From positions 29,479,906-29,543,905 of the forward strand of contig CM038221.1 in NCBI GenBank assembly GCA_021442155.1: 64,000 nt of DNA, written 5' to 3'. Positions 24,728 through 38,007 of this stretch are shown here, one piece after another (the first letter of the stretch is position 1; each line of letters begins with the position of its first letter). Source of the DNA: Cymbidium sinense (taxonomy: Eukaryota > Streptophyta > Magnoliopsida > Asparagales > Orchidaceae). Below the pieces are notes generated by a model. That model had not been told where the DNA came from, did no database searches, and saw only the letters and a list, made by a program, of their open reading frames with translations. A program made the position numbers and the translations under genes.

Positions 24728-25420
24728 ACCATTCTCTCTTATTTTTTTGAAGATCTTCATGAGCAGTTTGACTAATATCTTATTAAAGGCTTCTATAAAG
24801 CCATTTGTCCATGGATTATATATTAAATAATATTACCAATCAATTTTATGTCGATCGACGAATCTATAAATCTTTGTGTTTTTAAAAGCTGTGCCATTAT
24901 CAGAAATTATTCGGCGCGACACTCCAAATTTATAGACCACATTATGTGTAAAGAAGTTAATCATTCGATCAGCAGTAACTTCTTTAAATGGGATAACTTC
25001 GACCCACTTAGAGAAATAATCAGTCATTGCTAGGATGAAGTTGTGACTAGATAATGACGATGGATCATCGGTCGATTACATTACCCAACGCGTTCAAAAG
25101 GCCATGATGCTAATGTTGTGTGTAGTGGGTTTGGAGGTTGGTGGATTATATTCTCATGTACTTGACATTCATGGCACTTCTTAGCATGATCGATACAGTC
25201 TCTCACCATATATAGCTAATAATAACCCATCCTTTTGATCGTTATTGTCATCTTGAGACCTGACTGATGTGTACCACAAAGTCCTTCATGAACTTTAACC
25301 ATTACTTTGCTAGCTTAATTTGTATTTAGGCATCGCAGCCATATTTGTTCAAAGGATCTACGATATAAAGTATTGTTAATGAAAGCATAGTACAACATTC
25401 TCTTCTCGATTTGAGCTGCT
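24728..25420 (-). pseudogene. Ty3/gypsy integrase core (degraded pol)
   Basis: Minus-strand translation shows a zinc-binding end (CxxC in AKKCHECQVHENIIHQ, about 25,150-25,200). The catalytic core follows, with MTDYFSKWVEVIPF (25,027 downward), the SDNGTAFKN aspartate motif, and NGFIEAFNK carrying the glutamate after a frame break. The reading stops at 24,733, where unit C/E inserted, and resumes at 9,498. Several stops and shifts mean it makes no working protein. Order after RNase H is that of Ty3/gypsy, not Ty1/copia. Confidence 0.85.
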
Positions 25421-25759
25421 AGTGATTTACTATTTGATAATTTTTCTTTTTTAAAGTAGTCGATGAAGGGCCGCCTCCAATCATGTGGATCTTCTACAAT
25501 AAAGGCTTCTGACTACTTTTCTGAAGCAATGTCATGCTTAGCTTTTTTGGTAAAACTCCTTGTTAATTTTGGGGAGAATGAGAAGCAACATGAGTCATCT
25601 GTTGGGTCGAATTTGATAACCTCTCTACTTGCGGGGATTGATACTTTGCTGGCTCTAGAACTCATCGAGTAAATATCCCGATCATGATAAATTTCCATTC
25701 ATACTTACCATCTTCTTAGCTAATTTTGCTAAATAATCTACTTTGCTATTCTCGGATCA

Positions 25760-26110
25760 AGATTCGTGTTAGTGTGATATTTTGTATTTTCTTTATAAGC
25801 TCAAGAACTTTCTTGTGATAGAAAGCTAACTCAAGCCTGTTGATTTTATAGATGCCAGTACTTGATTTATAATAAGCTGGGAATCACCAAAAATATGCAA
25901 GTTTTGAATGCCTATGAAAAAGCTTCTTTAAGACCTGTTATCAATGCTTCATATTCAACTTCATTATTAGTTCTTGGCTTGGTCAACCCATATGATCGTC
26001 TCATTATTCCTCCCTCTGGTGTTATGAAGACGATGTCGATTCCTGCTCTTGCCCTTGAGAAATTTAGAGATTGAACTTGTTTGATCGATGAGGCTCAATC
26101 AAAGTACATT
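25760..26110 (-). pseudogene. Second (archaeal-type) RNase H remnant
   Basis: Minus-strand reading gives a MYFD-type start, then PEGGIMRRSYGLTKPRTNNE and VEYEALITGL. TNNExEYEAL is a landmark of the additional RNase H found in Tat/Athila-group elements. This supports a Tat-like assignment, but the domain is broken and I judge it by eye. Confidence 0.6.
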
Positions 26111-26229
26111 TCCCAAATTTATGATTTTTGTCTTTCATGAATGAGCATAATTTGCTCGTTAAGTAAATCATCATTAAAAGGTGATTCGGCAGGAATATGA
26201 TGTGCATCAAGAAAATTTGCTAAAATCTA

Positions 26230-26670
26230 TCCCTTCACTATTTTTTGCAGAACATATATGATATCAAATTGTAAAAGCAATATTGCCCACCTTGTCAAGC
26301 GACCTGTCAATGCTGGTCTTATCATTAAGTACTTTAACGGTTCGATCCTTGAGATGAGGGTAATTTTATGAGATAACATATAACGACGGAGCTTTTAGAC
26401 TACAAAATCAATGCCAAACAATGCTTCTCTATCATAGAATATCTCATTTCTGCTCATATCAACCTCCGACAGATATAATAAAGAGCATTCTCTTTGCTTT
26501 CTTCATTGTGTTGTGCTAATAATGCTCTAAAGAACTCTTCTAATGCGGCTGTGTATAGAATGAGTGGCTTCCCAGGAGTAGGCGCTGCAAGGATTGGTGG
26601 ATAACATGAAGTTTTTAATACTATTGAAGGCTTCTTAGAACTCCTTGTCCCATTTGAATGAAGCATTCTT
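26230..26670 (-). pseudogene. RNase H domain next to reverse transcriptase (degraded)
   Basis: Minus-strand frames show PILAAPTPGKPLILYTAA (about 26,560-26,610), then an IEKHCLAL block and LISRIEPLKYLM with RPALTGRLTRWAILL (about 26,290-26,370). These are standard landmarks of the Ty3/gypsy RNase H in this order. Multiple frames are needed, so it is non-functional. Confidence 0.75.
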
Positions 26671-26679
26671 CTTCATCAA

Positions 26680-27560
26680 CTTTTACAAATGGTTGACAAT
26701 GTCATGATAGGTTTCATATAAATCGACAGATGAATGTAAGCTGTCCTTGTAAAGAATAGAGCTGACGTAAACTCTTCGGCAGAGGAATTTATACAATTGT
26801 TTTAATTTTAGCAGGATTGATCTCAATTCCTCGATGACGTACAATGTACCCGAGAAATTTTCCAGAGGACACCCCAAATTCACATTTTAGAAGATTTATC
26901 TTGAGATCACATTTTTTGATTCTCTCTAATACAATTTCTCAAGTCTTCAAAGTGATTTTGACAACTTAAGCTCTTCACCAGCAAATCATCAATATAACAT
27001 TCCACCTTCTAGTGAATCAACTCATCAAAAATACGCGTCATGGATCTTTGGTATATAGCTCTAGCATTCTTCAAACCAAAAGACATGACTGTTTAATAAT
27101 ATATGCCAATAGGTGTCCTAAATAATGTATGTGTTTCATCTTCAAGTGACATCTTGATTTGATTATATCCTGATGATCCATCCATAAAAGAAAACATATC
27201 ATAGTTGGATGTATTATCAACCAACAATTTTGATATGGGAAGAAGAAATTCATCTTTTAGGCAAGCTTTATTAAAATCCCAGAATTCGATACAGATATGA
27301 ATCTAACCATTTGTCTTCTTCACGGGAACTGTATTAGCAACCAATCAAAATACTTTTCTTCATGTATGAATCCTGCTTCAATGAGTTTTTTAGTTTATGT
27401 GATTATCTATTGTTCAATCTTCAATCTCATTCTCCTCGGAGCTTGTTTAGCAGGTGTTGTCTCGGCTTAATTGACGATTTATGAACTGCTACATCAGGGG
27501 ATAGGCCTAATATTTTAGCATATGTCCAAGCAAATCAATCCCTGAATTTACAAAGTAGCA
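26680..27560 (-). pseudogene. Reverse transcriptase of the Ty3/gypsy element (degraded)
   Basis: Reading the minus strand downward from about 27,300: a DFNKACLKDEFLLPI block, FMDGSSGYNQIKMSLEDETH, FRTPIGIYY, MSFGLKNARAIYQR, then ECYIDDLLVKS, the catalytic YxDD box as YIDD (about 26,970). The pattern is that of plant Tat/Athila-group reverse transcriptases. Stops and frameshifts occur throughout. Confidence 0.85.
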
Positions 27561-28475
27561 CTTTTAGCTCTTCAACTTTCTCATCAGGTAGAAGGACACT
27601 GTCGAAAGTTGGGCGGGGATCATCTTTAGCTCCTAGGTTGATTTCTTTGAGTTCATCCATAGTAGATGTTTGTCCACCATCTTCGAGTTCTTTAGGTACA
27701 GGCTCGACTTCTACTTCTTCATCATTTATAAGAAGGATTTCATTGAGATCATCTCCTTCATCACTATTAATTTTAATCTCAGCTTATATTATATTATAAC
27801 AAACTTTATTTTGATGAGATTTGTGGATGAACCCAAAGAGTGACAAAATTGTCACTTCTTCATGATGCTTGAGGACTTCTTTGGCTTCATATCCTGTTAA
27901 AGATTTGAGTTATATGTTTAGTAGTTCCAATATGGATTCCAAGCTTATGCATCATTCTTCACAATTTTGTGGATAGTATATTGGGTTTCTTATTGGCACT
28001 ATCTCATCAGAATTTTTATGTTAAGTAGGTCGATCAAAATTGTGAGGTTGAGACTCTTTAGATTTATAAAATAAAGTTCTTGTTTTGCCACTCTCACTCA
28101 ATGGTGGCACATAGAATGTTATCAATTCTTCATTATTATGGACATTTAGTGGAGTGATTTCTTTGAAGTACTGTTGAGAGATGGGTATAATTTTGAAGGA
28201 GTCATTTGACACTGCCAAGTGAGCTATCCTTCTTGATGCGACCATCTGAACTCTATTTTCATAAGTAGATTGAAAGTCATAGTCTAAATTAGAATCACTT
28301 ATTTTATATTTTGCCTTTCTTAAAAGTTTATAAGTTTCCTTAGGTTTGACAGAAATATTTTTTTCTTATGTGTCACTTCCTAAATGAGGAATGATCATCT
28401 TAATTTAGGTGTAGAGTCAAGTGCTTTAGAGAAAGTCGGCATTACCTTCGTTCTTCCTTTTTTATTTCTTCTCTT

Positions 28476-28965
28476 TCACCTTCTGAAGTTGTTTTTAATT
28501 CCTAAAGTGGATGCTACCACCTCAAGAGGCTCTATTGGCTTAGGCTCTTTAGGGATGAAATATTTTGTATCTTCATAAATCTTTACTTCATGGATGGAGA
28601 ATGGTTGTAGGTTGCTAGGAATTCTGAACTCTTCTCCATATTTTAGGTGCTTCATACACTGATGCATAGTTGATGGGACCATGTCATACTCATGTAGCCA
28701 TGGCCGACCCAAGAGAGCTCTAAATGATGTATCAGCATCAATTACATAAAATTTGGCTTATGTATATAAATCTCAAAACTTGAGTGGGAGAATAAAAAAC
28801 CCAAGATTTTTTTTCCTTTCTCATTGAAACCATGAACCATCAACCTATCCCTCCCAAGATGTTGGATATCAAGTGATAATCCTCTTAATACTTTTATACT
28901 CATAAGATTGATCGAAGAACCTAGATCAATCAGTATTCAGTTGATCAAGATGCCATCACTCTCAA
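28476..28965 (-). pseudogene. Aspartic protease region of the Ty3/gypsy element
   Basis: Minus-strand reading gives ILIDLGSSINLMS, the active-site motif as DLGSS where DxGSS is usual. It continues to FYVIDADTSFRALLGRPWLH (about 28,700-28,760) and MVPSTMHQCMKH. The stretch to about 28,476 is open and then runs into a linker toward reverse transcriptase. One or two in-frame stops interrupt the domain. Confidence 0.75.
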
Positions 28966-29178
28966 TAGTAACATATAGAGGACGATCTGGTATTCCCAAT
29001 ATGAGATCTTCTTCAGAAAATGTGATTACTGGGAGATCTTGAGGTTGCAATCATCCAGTCATACATTTTTTGCCAAAGTAAGCTTCATAACTCTCTAGAT
29101 CTTTAAGAGCATGTATCAAAATTTCTCGGAGATCTTTTAACATTAAGAGAGCCCCAACCGTAATTAATATGCAGATCT

Positions 29179-32100
29179 TTATGTGATAATATTATCCCTT
29201 TTCTCGCTTAATTTAGGCTTTATTTTAAGATTTTTGGGATTGATATCTTCGTTAACTTCAATTTGTTTTCCTTTGTCTTTATTTGAATTCCCCTTCTTCG
29301 ATGAAGGTGGTAAGACTTTATAACTTCTCAACTGAACTTGAATCACCTTGTTTTTCTCAAATTTCTCTAAAGATGTAGTTTCTTCATTCACTCTGGAGGA
29401 TTGACTAAAAGAGTTAAACTCACTTTTCAACTCTATACATTTCATATGTGATGTTGTTGATGAGTCAGACTCTTCTCCATTCGGGAAACATAAATCTTCA
29501 TCTGAACTATTATCATTTTGTTGAGTCATTAGAAAAAATTCATATGTTAACCCCTCAAACGTTTCTTTCTTTTTCGAGAAGAATTTTGATGAGTTGGTCG
29601 AGTCTGTCTGACTACTATTATCATTTTGGAGCAACTAATGTAAAATATCTAACATCACATAAATATTCAGCATATCTCTACTGGAAAGATTCACCATTAT
29701 CTTCTTCATCCAATTCAATAATATTGAGTTTAGGCATAAAATCTGTAAGCCTAAAATATTGTCTTATCGGTTGGTGATACTCCTCAAAGTTATTAATAAT
29801 CTTTTGTGTTATAGTTCTCTTCTTGATCTTCTTTGTCTTAGCCAGCTTCTTTGACTTATGATGCTTACGTTTAGTAAACTGCTCCTCGTGCTATGATGAA
29901 GTAGCCTTATCAAAATATTGTTAAGAAGCTAAAATGTTTGGTTTAGGCATTTCTTTTAAGTCCAATATAGGTTAAAGTGGTGATTTCCACTTAACATTAG
30001 GGACATATTTTAATTGCTTCAATATTTTCACGATCTTCTTAGAGATAATTATTTCCCATTTTGCAATCTGAATTGATTCTTGTTTCTCTTTACCTTTAAT
30101 GGATGATGCGGAAGAAGACATAATCATCCTTGTAGATTCTCTTTTCGGGTTGACAAGAATACTATCGGATAATGTAAATTCAAGTCATCGATACTTCCTT
30201 TCTAACCAATCTTTGAAGACATAGCAATCTTCATTAGAATGATTGATCACCCGATGATAGGGACAATAATTTGGATTAATGACTTGATCAACTTCTTCAG
30301 GCCTTTTACTTTCTAGTATTTGTAGACCAACTTTGACTGCTTGTCGAAATAATTTAGCCACACTTTCCCTTCTAAAGGAATATTCTTTGTTCATCTTTTC
30401 CTTAAGAGATGGTTGCATTCGCTCATCATCTCTTGTTGCTTATTTTGGATGCTGTCCATAACTAGGAAAAGTCTGAGGTTTATCATTGCCTCTCAATATC
30501 AATTTTGGCTATGGATTAGGATGAACAAGCTTATTTCCCTTATCATCATTGTACATTGATTATTTTTCTTTATCTACATTATATATTACTCATTTTTCAC
30601 CATTTGAGCTATAGGAAGTGACATGAGTTTTATTTCTTCTTGAAGGCTTATATTTCCTTGATTTATCTGTATATATTTTAGACTTATGATGATTTAACTT
30701 TTCAAATTTGGCCACCCTATCAAGCAAGTCCTGAAATATTATAATTGATGCCATATATAAAAATTGTGCCATTTTAGCATCTATATTATCCATTAATAAT
30801 TGGATTACATGTTCTTTCTAATTATTGTTCACATTTCATACTGAGGTTATGCCAATGAGTTACAAATTTTGTCACTGACTCATCTTTCCTGTTTTATTGC
30901 AAGGCAAGGTCAGCGATCGCCATTTTCTCAGTTGCACTGGCGAACCTTTTCATGAACTTTGTCTCTAGTTCAGTGAAGGTTTTGATCAAATCATTTGACA
31001 ACTCTACATACCACTCGAAAGTAGTTGAGGTCAGGTTGCTGACGAACTGCGAAAAAGCAGTGCATCATTTTCTCCTATGTTACCACAAGTAGCCTTGAAT
31101 TGGGCTAGATGTTGTTTTAGATTGCCATGCCCACTAAAAATATTAAATTTTGGTACTGAGTAACCTTTCGAATATGACACTTGATCAAATTCAGCTGGGT
31201 AAGGATGACCTTTACTCACCAGCTTTTCAGCATACTCTAAAGCTATAATTGCCTTTATCTTTTCATTAATTATTATTTATAGTTGACAACTGTTATTGTT
31301 CCTAGTGCACTTGCCACATTCTTAATTATATGTTGAAGAGCTAGTTCATTAACTTCACTTCTCCTTTTAGGTGTAACATATACTATAAGAGCTTGAGGTA
31401 TCAGAGTGACTCGTGGCATAGAGGTTGTATTATTAGCTATCTATTGATTAGCAGATGAAATAGGTGCTACATTTGATGTGATATTCTTCTCTAATATATT
31501 CATCATGTCATTCATTTGTATCATCATGTCATTCATCTTGGTACAAAGTTATGAAATTTCCCTATCTTTGGCTTCCATTTGACGCTGCATTTATCTTTGC
31601 TCTTAGCTAGCGCCATAACGTCAATCAATACGGGCTCTTTTTCTTTATCTATTTCTTTTGGTTGTTCTCCTCCCTATTCATATTTAGGGGAAGAACTTGA
31701 CTGTCATTCTTCTTGTGCATTTGTAGGGACAGTTATTGCTAGAGCTAAATGATGACGCTGATTGTAAAATCATGTATCATGTTGATCATTTCCTAGTTTA
31801 ACCATATAAACAGCTTCAACTCCCATAACTTCCTTTTTTATTTTGATCTTCTTCTTCTTCCTCCTCAGTAGATATTGAAGATCCATCTTCTACTCTCTTT
31901 TGTGATAACTCTCATTTGTAAGCATCAAACTCAGGTTCAAGCTCATTGGAATCATGTTGTTGATGATGTCGAGTCAAAAGTTCACCTATATGTCTTGTCA
32001 TATAAATGACTTCTACTTTGATAGTGTCATGTTCATCATCTTCTTCTTGCACATGAATTTTGATTGACACTTCCAATAGATCTCTAGTTCATTATAAAGA

Positions 32101-32486
32101 ACAAACATTTCTTCCACTGGGGGACTACGATCAGAATTAACTTTCTCCCACAGGGGTGAATCTGATTGATGACGGGATTCCCAAGATGATTTTCCAGGGT
32201 GTCGACCATCATATCCTTTATCAGTGATATCAGGTATCCACTTCTGATAAGTTATTTTTGAGGTGAATTTATGAATATGTACATCAGATGTCACACCTTT
32301 TTCTTTATTTAGAATTTTATCGCTGCCTCCATATCGCTTTACCCTTTTCCGTGACCTTGGCGGGATTCTGGACATGTCGAGTGTCACGCTCCGATACTCA
32401 TCACGCAAAGCATACTTGGCTTGATGACTAGTTACCATAAGAAATGACAATCTTCTTGGTGGAATCTCAGTATCTTCAATCATCAC
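29179..32486 (-). pseudogene. gag region of the Ty3/gypsy element (degraded)
   Basis: Several minus-strand open pieces lie in gag order. 32,013-32,486 is a basic N-terminal part. 31,031-31,219 holds YPAEFDQVSYSKGYSVPKFN and GHGNLKQHLAQFKATCG, typical of the retrotransposon gag core. The core continues at about 30,880-31,060 with FEWYVELS. 30,185-30,418 ends in a zinc-knuckle-like CPYHRVINHSNEDC. 29,179-29,634 is a Ser/Lys-rich linker before protease. Frames are broken between the pieces, so no intact gag. Confidence 0.75.
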
Positions 32487-33487
32487 AGACCTCTAAAATT
32501 TTCTTTTCATTAAGCCTCTTTCCTTGGCTACTTTAAGAATATTGTGTATTCTAGCATATAATATTTTGGTTGTCTCCTCTACGATTGTGGACCTTGACGT
32601 TGTTGAGTCCAGAAAGACTGCTTCACCTCATCAGTAGAGCTATTTCTTTTTACCCATTTTAGATTATGAAAGTTATTATGGGTAGGAATACTCACTTCTA
32701 GGGGCAGTAATGCTTATTCACTTGTTGTTTGAGTGGGATCTATTGAGCCCTCAGCTCAGCATTTCTTCATCTTTTTTGTCTTCTGGTTAATTTTCTTCCT
32801 GATGAGGAAGCCTCAAAATCATGTCTTCTAGGTACAAAGGTTTTAGTTGGCGAAGCAATTGTACAATGAGACATTAGAGATACAGTATACCCAATGATGG
32901 TTCTCTTCATCACAAGGGCTTCAGATTGACCCAGTCTTTCAAAAATTGAAGTTCTTTGTTGAGAAAACTCTATAATAACAGTTGGTTGTTAAATTGGTTG
33001 GCGAGCATGATGAGTAGCATCTTGAGTAAACTAAGGCCTTCAAGCATGACCTCGGACGAATGTACCACGGGTGGGTACTTCAAGAGTTGCAGCTATAATT
33101 GTTGGAAAATTCACGCAACCAAATTGAATGGTAGCTCCAACATCTCCTGTGTTGATGATGGCATTAGTTAAGCAGATGTTTGCACCAGGCCCTAGCTGAA
33201 CAATAAAAGAAGTGCCCTGCAGATCTATTTTTCACAAGTGAAAGATGGAGATTAGTAATTAGTAAATATTATTTCACCCCATATTTTCAAAATGCAAAGG
33301 TATTACAGAACAAAATAATAGTGTAATAAAAATATACTCTACAGAATAATTCATTCAACATAGAGTCTCATATTGTAGTAATTTGAATTTATTACACATT
33401 TAAATCACCATTTTTTATTTTAAAATTTTTAAATATTTTATTGCTACTATAACATGTATATGACTGTAAAAGATGGAAAGAGAATCA

Positions 33488-33505
33488 TGTCTCAACAGAG
33501 TGCCA
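33488..33505 (-). other. Probable primer-binding site of the host element
   Basis: The minus strand reads TGGCACTCTGTTGAGACA just after ...GATTTC. It resembles, with several changes, the TGGCGACTC-type sequence that follows the 5' LTR of many Tat-lineage elements. It lies between gag and the LTR-like block. The tRNA cannot be named with confidence. Confidence 0.45.
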
Positions 33506-36500
33506 GAAATCTATGGGCTCCAAAACTTAAGTTTACCTTAGCTGACATAGAAGTTTTTGCCCTATCAAGTATACCTAATGGTTCACAACTCAAAGGGCAG
33601 AGCCATTGGAGATCATACGGGCTATAGTCGTGACCGTAATATAATGACATCATTTGGTGGCAGCCACCCGATTAGAAAACTCTGGTCATAACTGCATCAT
33701 ATGTGGAGCTTACTAGCTAAGCCACGTAGTCAGAGGACACAACCCACATCCTTACTGTCATGAGATTGATTGAGAGTGAGTATAGAAATATATTTGGTTT
33801 AATATTAACTCTTTTGTGAGTTAGAATTTTCTTAATTTATCACCTTTAACAAACGGTTGTGGAAGGTGGATTGAATAGAATTTGCTTTAAGTATTTAAGG
33901 ATTGAATTTCATTTAACCATAATAGCTTAGTAATATATTATATTTTATATTTGGATTGATACTCAATTTCATTTAATTTAATATGAAATTAAAATCATAT
34001 TTTGATGGAAGCATCTCCTCCAATTGAAATCTCCATTCAACACAACCACAATCGGAGTGGATGTATTATTTGATCATTTAATTTATTATTTCATATCCCA
34101 TTGACTATATTAGTTTAATAATAAAGGATCAGATTCACTATTGTATGACAGAATTAGCTTGTCAGATATTTCAATAAATTAAAATTCTTATAATAATTAA
34201 ATTTTTAGGTTTTATTAACCCGGACCCGGTCCTAAGATTAAACCAGGAAACAACCCATGCACCATCCTCAGACACTAAGTTTAAGCATTCAACATAGTAT
34301 TGGGGCCCATGCTGGTATTTAGTAATCCCAATAATTTTATTTCTAAATCATGAAATTACTTTCATATTTTCATTTAATTCCAATTTTGCCTGCACAGCCT
34401 TTTCAGACATTAAAATTTGTACTCTAAATTTTCATATCTAAACAGATGCAGACATTTATAGCTTAGATAATTTCATCTAATTAATAAAATTATTGACTTT
34501 GAAAATCACAATTAGAATGAAATTCTTTAATTTTTGGATTGAAAGAAGCTCCATAATTCATGGAGAATTTAATTTAGCATCGTCTTCTATCTGCTTGTAC
34601 GAAGAATTACAAATCTGGTGGCCTGGATTTTAAGCTTTATATATGTAATTCAAATTACATCTTTACTTACATTTAAGCTGATAGCAAGTTAAATAAAAGT
34701 AAATTGATTACTTAACTTACATTAATAGGCTTTTAAATCTTTGCAAATCATCATCAGCTTTTGTTTTTTCCTATGTGATCAGGCATATCACTTTCAAATA
34801 AGCTTGTGTGAATTCAAACACTTGCCTTTTCTTTTGATATGTAATGCAATGCTCCTTAATTATTTATTGGAATTTTATGTTCATGCTTCTTGAAAAGCCA
34901 TTTAGTTTTTCGCACATTTCATATAAGCTCGGTTTGAATCGCATTTGTATTTGAATGCTATCTTTCAAGCTTACTATAAGTCTCTTGTGATTTGATTATA
35001 AATCCAACTAGATTTTCTTTTGGATCATTTAAAGTGACACATTGTAAAAAATTATATTCGTGGTAATTAACTATGTATCAAATTATTTGTGTATCTCACT
35101 TGAACTTTCTCAACACTTTTCAACTAGCTAAGAAGTAAGCTATAAAGCTTCATAGAAGTTCTCCTTATAAATTGTGTTCAATTGAAATCATTTTTAATTC
35201 GCTTGGAATAAGTTATAATAACTTTAGTATTTATTGTGTGAGCAATTTAATTCGTGCTTGCAAGTGGATTATCAATCATTTTTAATTATTTCAATGCTTG
35301 AATGTTCATCGGAAAGCCTCATAGGCATTTGGTGAATTTCTAAAATCATTTCAAGCTTGGCTTAAGATTTCTAAGCCATTCAATTTAATTAGTGAGATGA
35401 ATAATTATATTCAGGCGATCACTAAATATTATATTTATGCTCATTGGTAAATTATATGGTTGTATTTATAAGCAAACTATCAGACTTCCTATAAGCACTT
35501 GTTCTTAGTCTAAATAATATTTAATTCTCTTAGCAGCAGAATATAATATACCTAAGTACTCATAAGATTTTATTCATATTTTCTTTCGCTGAAAAATAGA
35601 CTTTTAAATTCATCACCAATCAATTGTTATTTCACACAATATTCAATTGAAATCTTTTGATTTCATTTAACATGAAATGAGGTTATTCAAATGTTCATTT
35701 GATTTTATTTCAGGTCCTCTTTTCAAATTTAATATGTGCACTTGTATTTATTTTATGTATTTATAACTTCACATTTTAGCTTGTTATAACCAAAACTTTG
35801 ATTTAAGTCTTTTATTTAATTCTATTTAAGTTCTTTGATTATTTCTTTTTCCTTCTCTTTTTGTTTATTTTCTAAGTCCAAAAATTTGACGAACTTCCGG
35901 CAACATTTCGATAGAAATGCCACATCTAACAGTTTTGGCTTATTTGGTACACTCTATTGAGCGTAGTGAGCGGTGTCTTGTGACACTACAATCATCTCTT
36001 TGCACCCACTACACCCTATTAGGCATTAAAGGGATCTTGAAACCTGCAAAAAGAAGCACAAGTATATATATACAGATGATTTCATACACATCTAAACCTA
36101 TTTTGTTACACATTTGTAATGATAGGAAGGAAACATAATGATTAATTATTGTTTTAGCGACCAAACAAGAAGTGAGGAGGATCGTTAAGTTTCGGTTTGT
36201 GGGCTCGATAGCGAGAGAAATCATGAGGGAAGGGATGATTGCGGCTTGAGGGAAAGGAAAGGGATGCGGGAGATAGGAATGAGGATAGAGGGCTTGCGGC
36301 TTGAATGTAGACGAGGGAGAACAAGAGTGGAAATGGCCAGAGGAAATCGTGCCGAACCCAGGACCCTCGATATGGAGAACCCGTGGCTTTTGGAGGACGA
36401 ACCGAGAGAATGTGAGGGATCGTGCGGATGAGGGGATCGTGCATTCTGCCCTAGCGGTTGAGGCGTGAGAATGGAGATGGGGAGAAGCTGAGCGAGTTGG

Positions 36501-36873
36501 CTGGCTAGGTTTGCTGTGGGGAGGAACGGACAGGATGAGGAAGAATGAAGTGGAATTAGGCCAGTTGGGTACTACTACATGGAGTTGGATCCGACTGCTG
36601 TGTGAAGTTTGGCCAACCTCAACTGAAGGGCGAAGCCGATGGATAGGCAGGGAGGCTCGACTATGTCTTCGATCGGGGGAGGAATGCACAAACGGGATAG
36701 AAGGGGGGAAAGGATGCTGGATCTCTGTTTCGGGATCGAGAGGGGAATGAAACGCTCGTCCATTTCTGTGGTAGAGACCGGCCAACCAGGAGTTTCGTTC
36801 TGTTTCTTGCGAGTTTAGGGGAACGAGGCGAGCAGTTGAGAGGGAGAAAGAGAGGGAACGGGTGAGCGGGCAA
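33506..36873 (-). mobile_element. 5' LTR (at least about 3.36 kb) of the host Ty3/gypsy element
   Basis: 35,063-36,873 is duplicated at 6,443-8,088. The part 33,506-35,062 has no second copy in the window because the matching end of the 3' LTR lies beyond giant unit A. The inner boundary is set by the probable primer-binding site. The outer boundary (36,873) is where similarity with the 3' LTR stops and the palindromic element begins, so the true LTR start may have been cut off. The long frame at 36,009-36,785 matches no family I know. Confidence 0.55.
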
Positions 36874-37921
36874 AATTTTTAAAATATTCTTAGCTCTAAT
36901 CGTAATTATTATTATTATTATTTTTTTTTGCAAAATAATCATAGTGATCCGTTCAGATGTGGCGTCACATCAGCAAGATTTTTTTTTAAAAAAATTAGGA
37001 TAACTTTCGTATTTTGCTATATCGAGTCATACCAGATCGAATCTTTAACGATCGTTGGAATCAAACGAAATTTTTTGGCTTTATTGCAGTTTTAAGATTA
37101 AATCCGAAGAATTTTTTTTCAATACGAAAAGCGCGACCGAAATTTCAAGAAATGTGATTTGCAGCGTATCGAAATCAGAAATTTATTACAATCTTTGATT
37201 TTTTACATTACAAGTATTTTTTAATATATTTTTTTTATTAATTATAGCAATTATTCTAATTTTTTATATTAATTATTAATATAATTATTTGAGCTTTCTT
37301 TCTTAATTGTAAATGCTAATTATGACATGATTAGTTAAAAATATATTTTAATCTCTTTAAAGATGATGTTATAATAACGTAAATAATTAATCTTTAAGAA
37401 ATTTTGAGAATAATAATTTTATATTTTTCATTGTCATCCTTAAAGAGATTAAAATATATTTCTTAATTAATCATACCATAATTAGCATTTACAGTGAAGA
37501 AAAGAAAGCTCAGATAATTATATTAATATATATATAAAATTAGAATAATTGTGTTATAATTAATAAAAAAAAATACTTGTAATAAGAGAATGATGCGACG
37601 GCCAATCAGAATTTTAACCAACATAAAAGTTGTAGAAAATTTCGTTACAATTTTAACGATACCAATTTTGCTAGATTCCGATGATTTAATTTAATACGTG
37701 TAAAATATGACAAATCAAATTTCATCTACGTATTTTACGTTCGAAAAAATTGTCGCTTATCTAGCGACAATCTTAAATTTGACCAACATGAAAGTTGTAG
37801 TATTTGTTTATAATTAAGTCAAAGATTCTACACGTATGACGTAAAATAATGAAAAGCCCCAGAAAATTACTGGCCGACGACACCACGCCGCCGCTATCGT
37901 CTCTAACGATAGATATTTTAT

Positions 37922-37924
<3 letters not shown>
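36874..37924. mobile_element. Palindromic element with long terminal inverted repeats (about 1.05 kb)
   Basis: The inner arms pair clearly: about 37,205-37,370 is the inverse of about 37,430-37,590. Shared phrases include ATTACAAGTATTTTT, GCTAATTATG and TTTTAATCTCTTTAAAGATG. Outer parts also pair: the left start (CTAATCGTAATTATT, 36,895) is the inverse of the GCTAATTACGATTAG end seen in the repeat units (about 39,150). Centre about 60 bp. No coding region and no clear flanking duplication, so the class (MITE or foldback-like) is unresolved. Confidence 0.65.

Positions 37925-38007
<83 letters not shown>

Noticed and set aside
36009..36785. 258-codon minus-strand open frame
   Set aside because: It lies inside an LTR duplicated at 6.4-8.1 kb, the matching copy lacks the frame, and the sequence matches no protein family I know.
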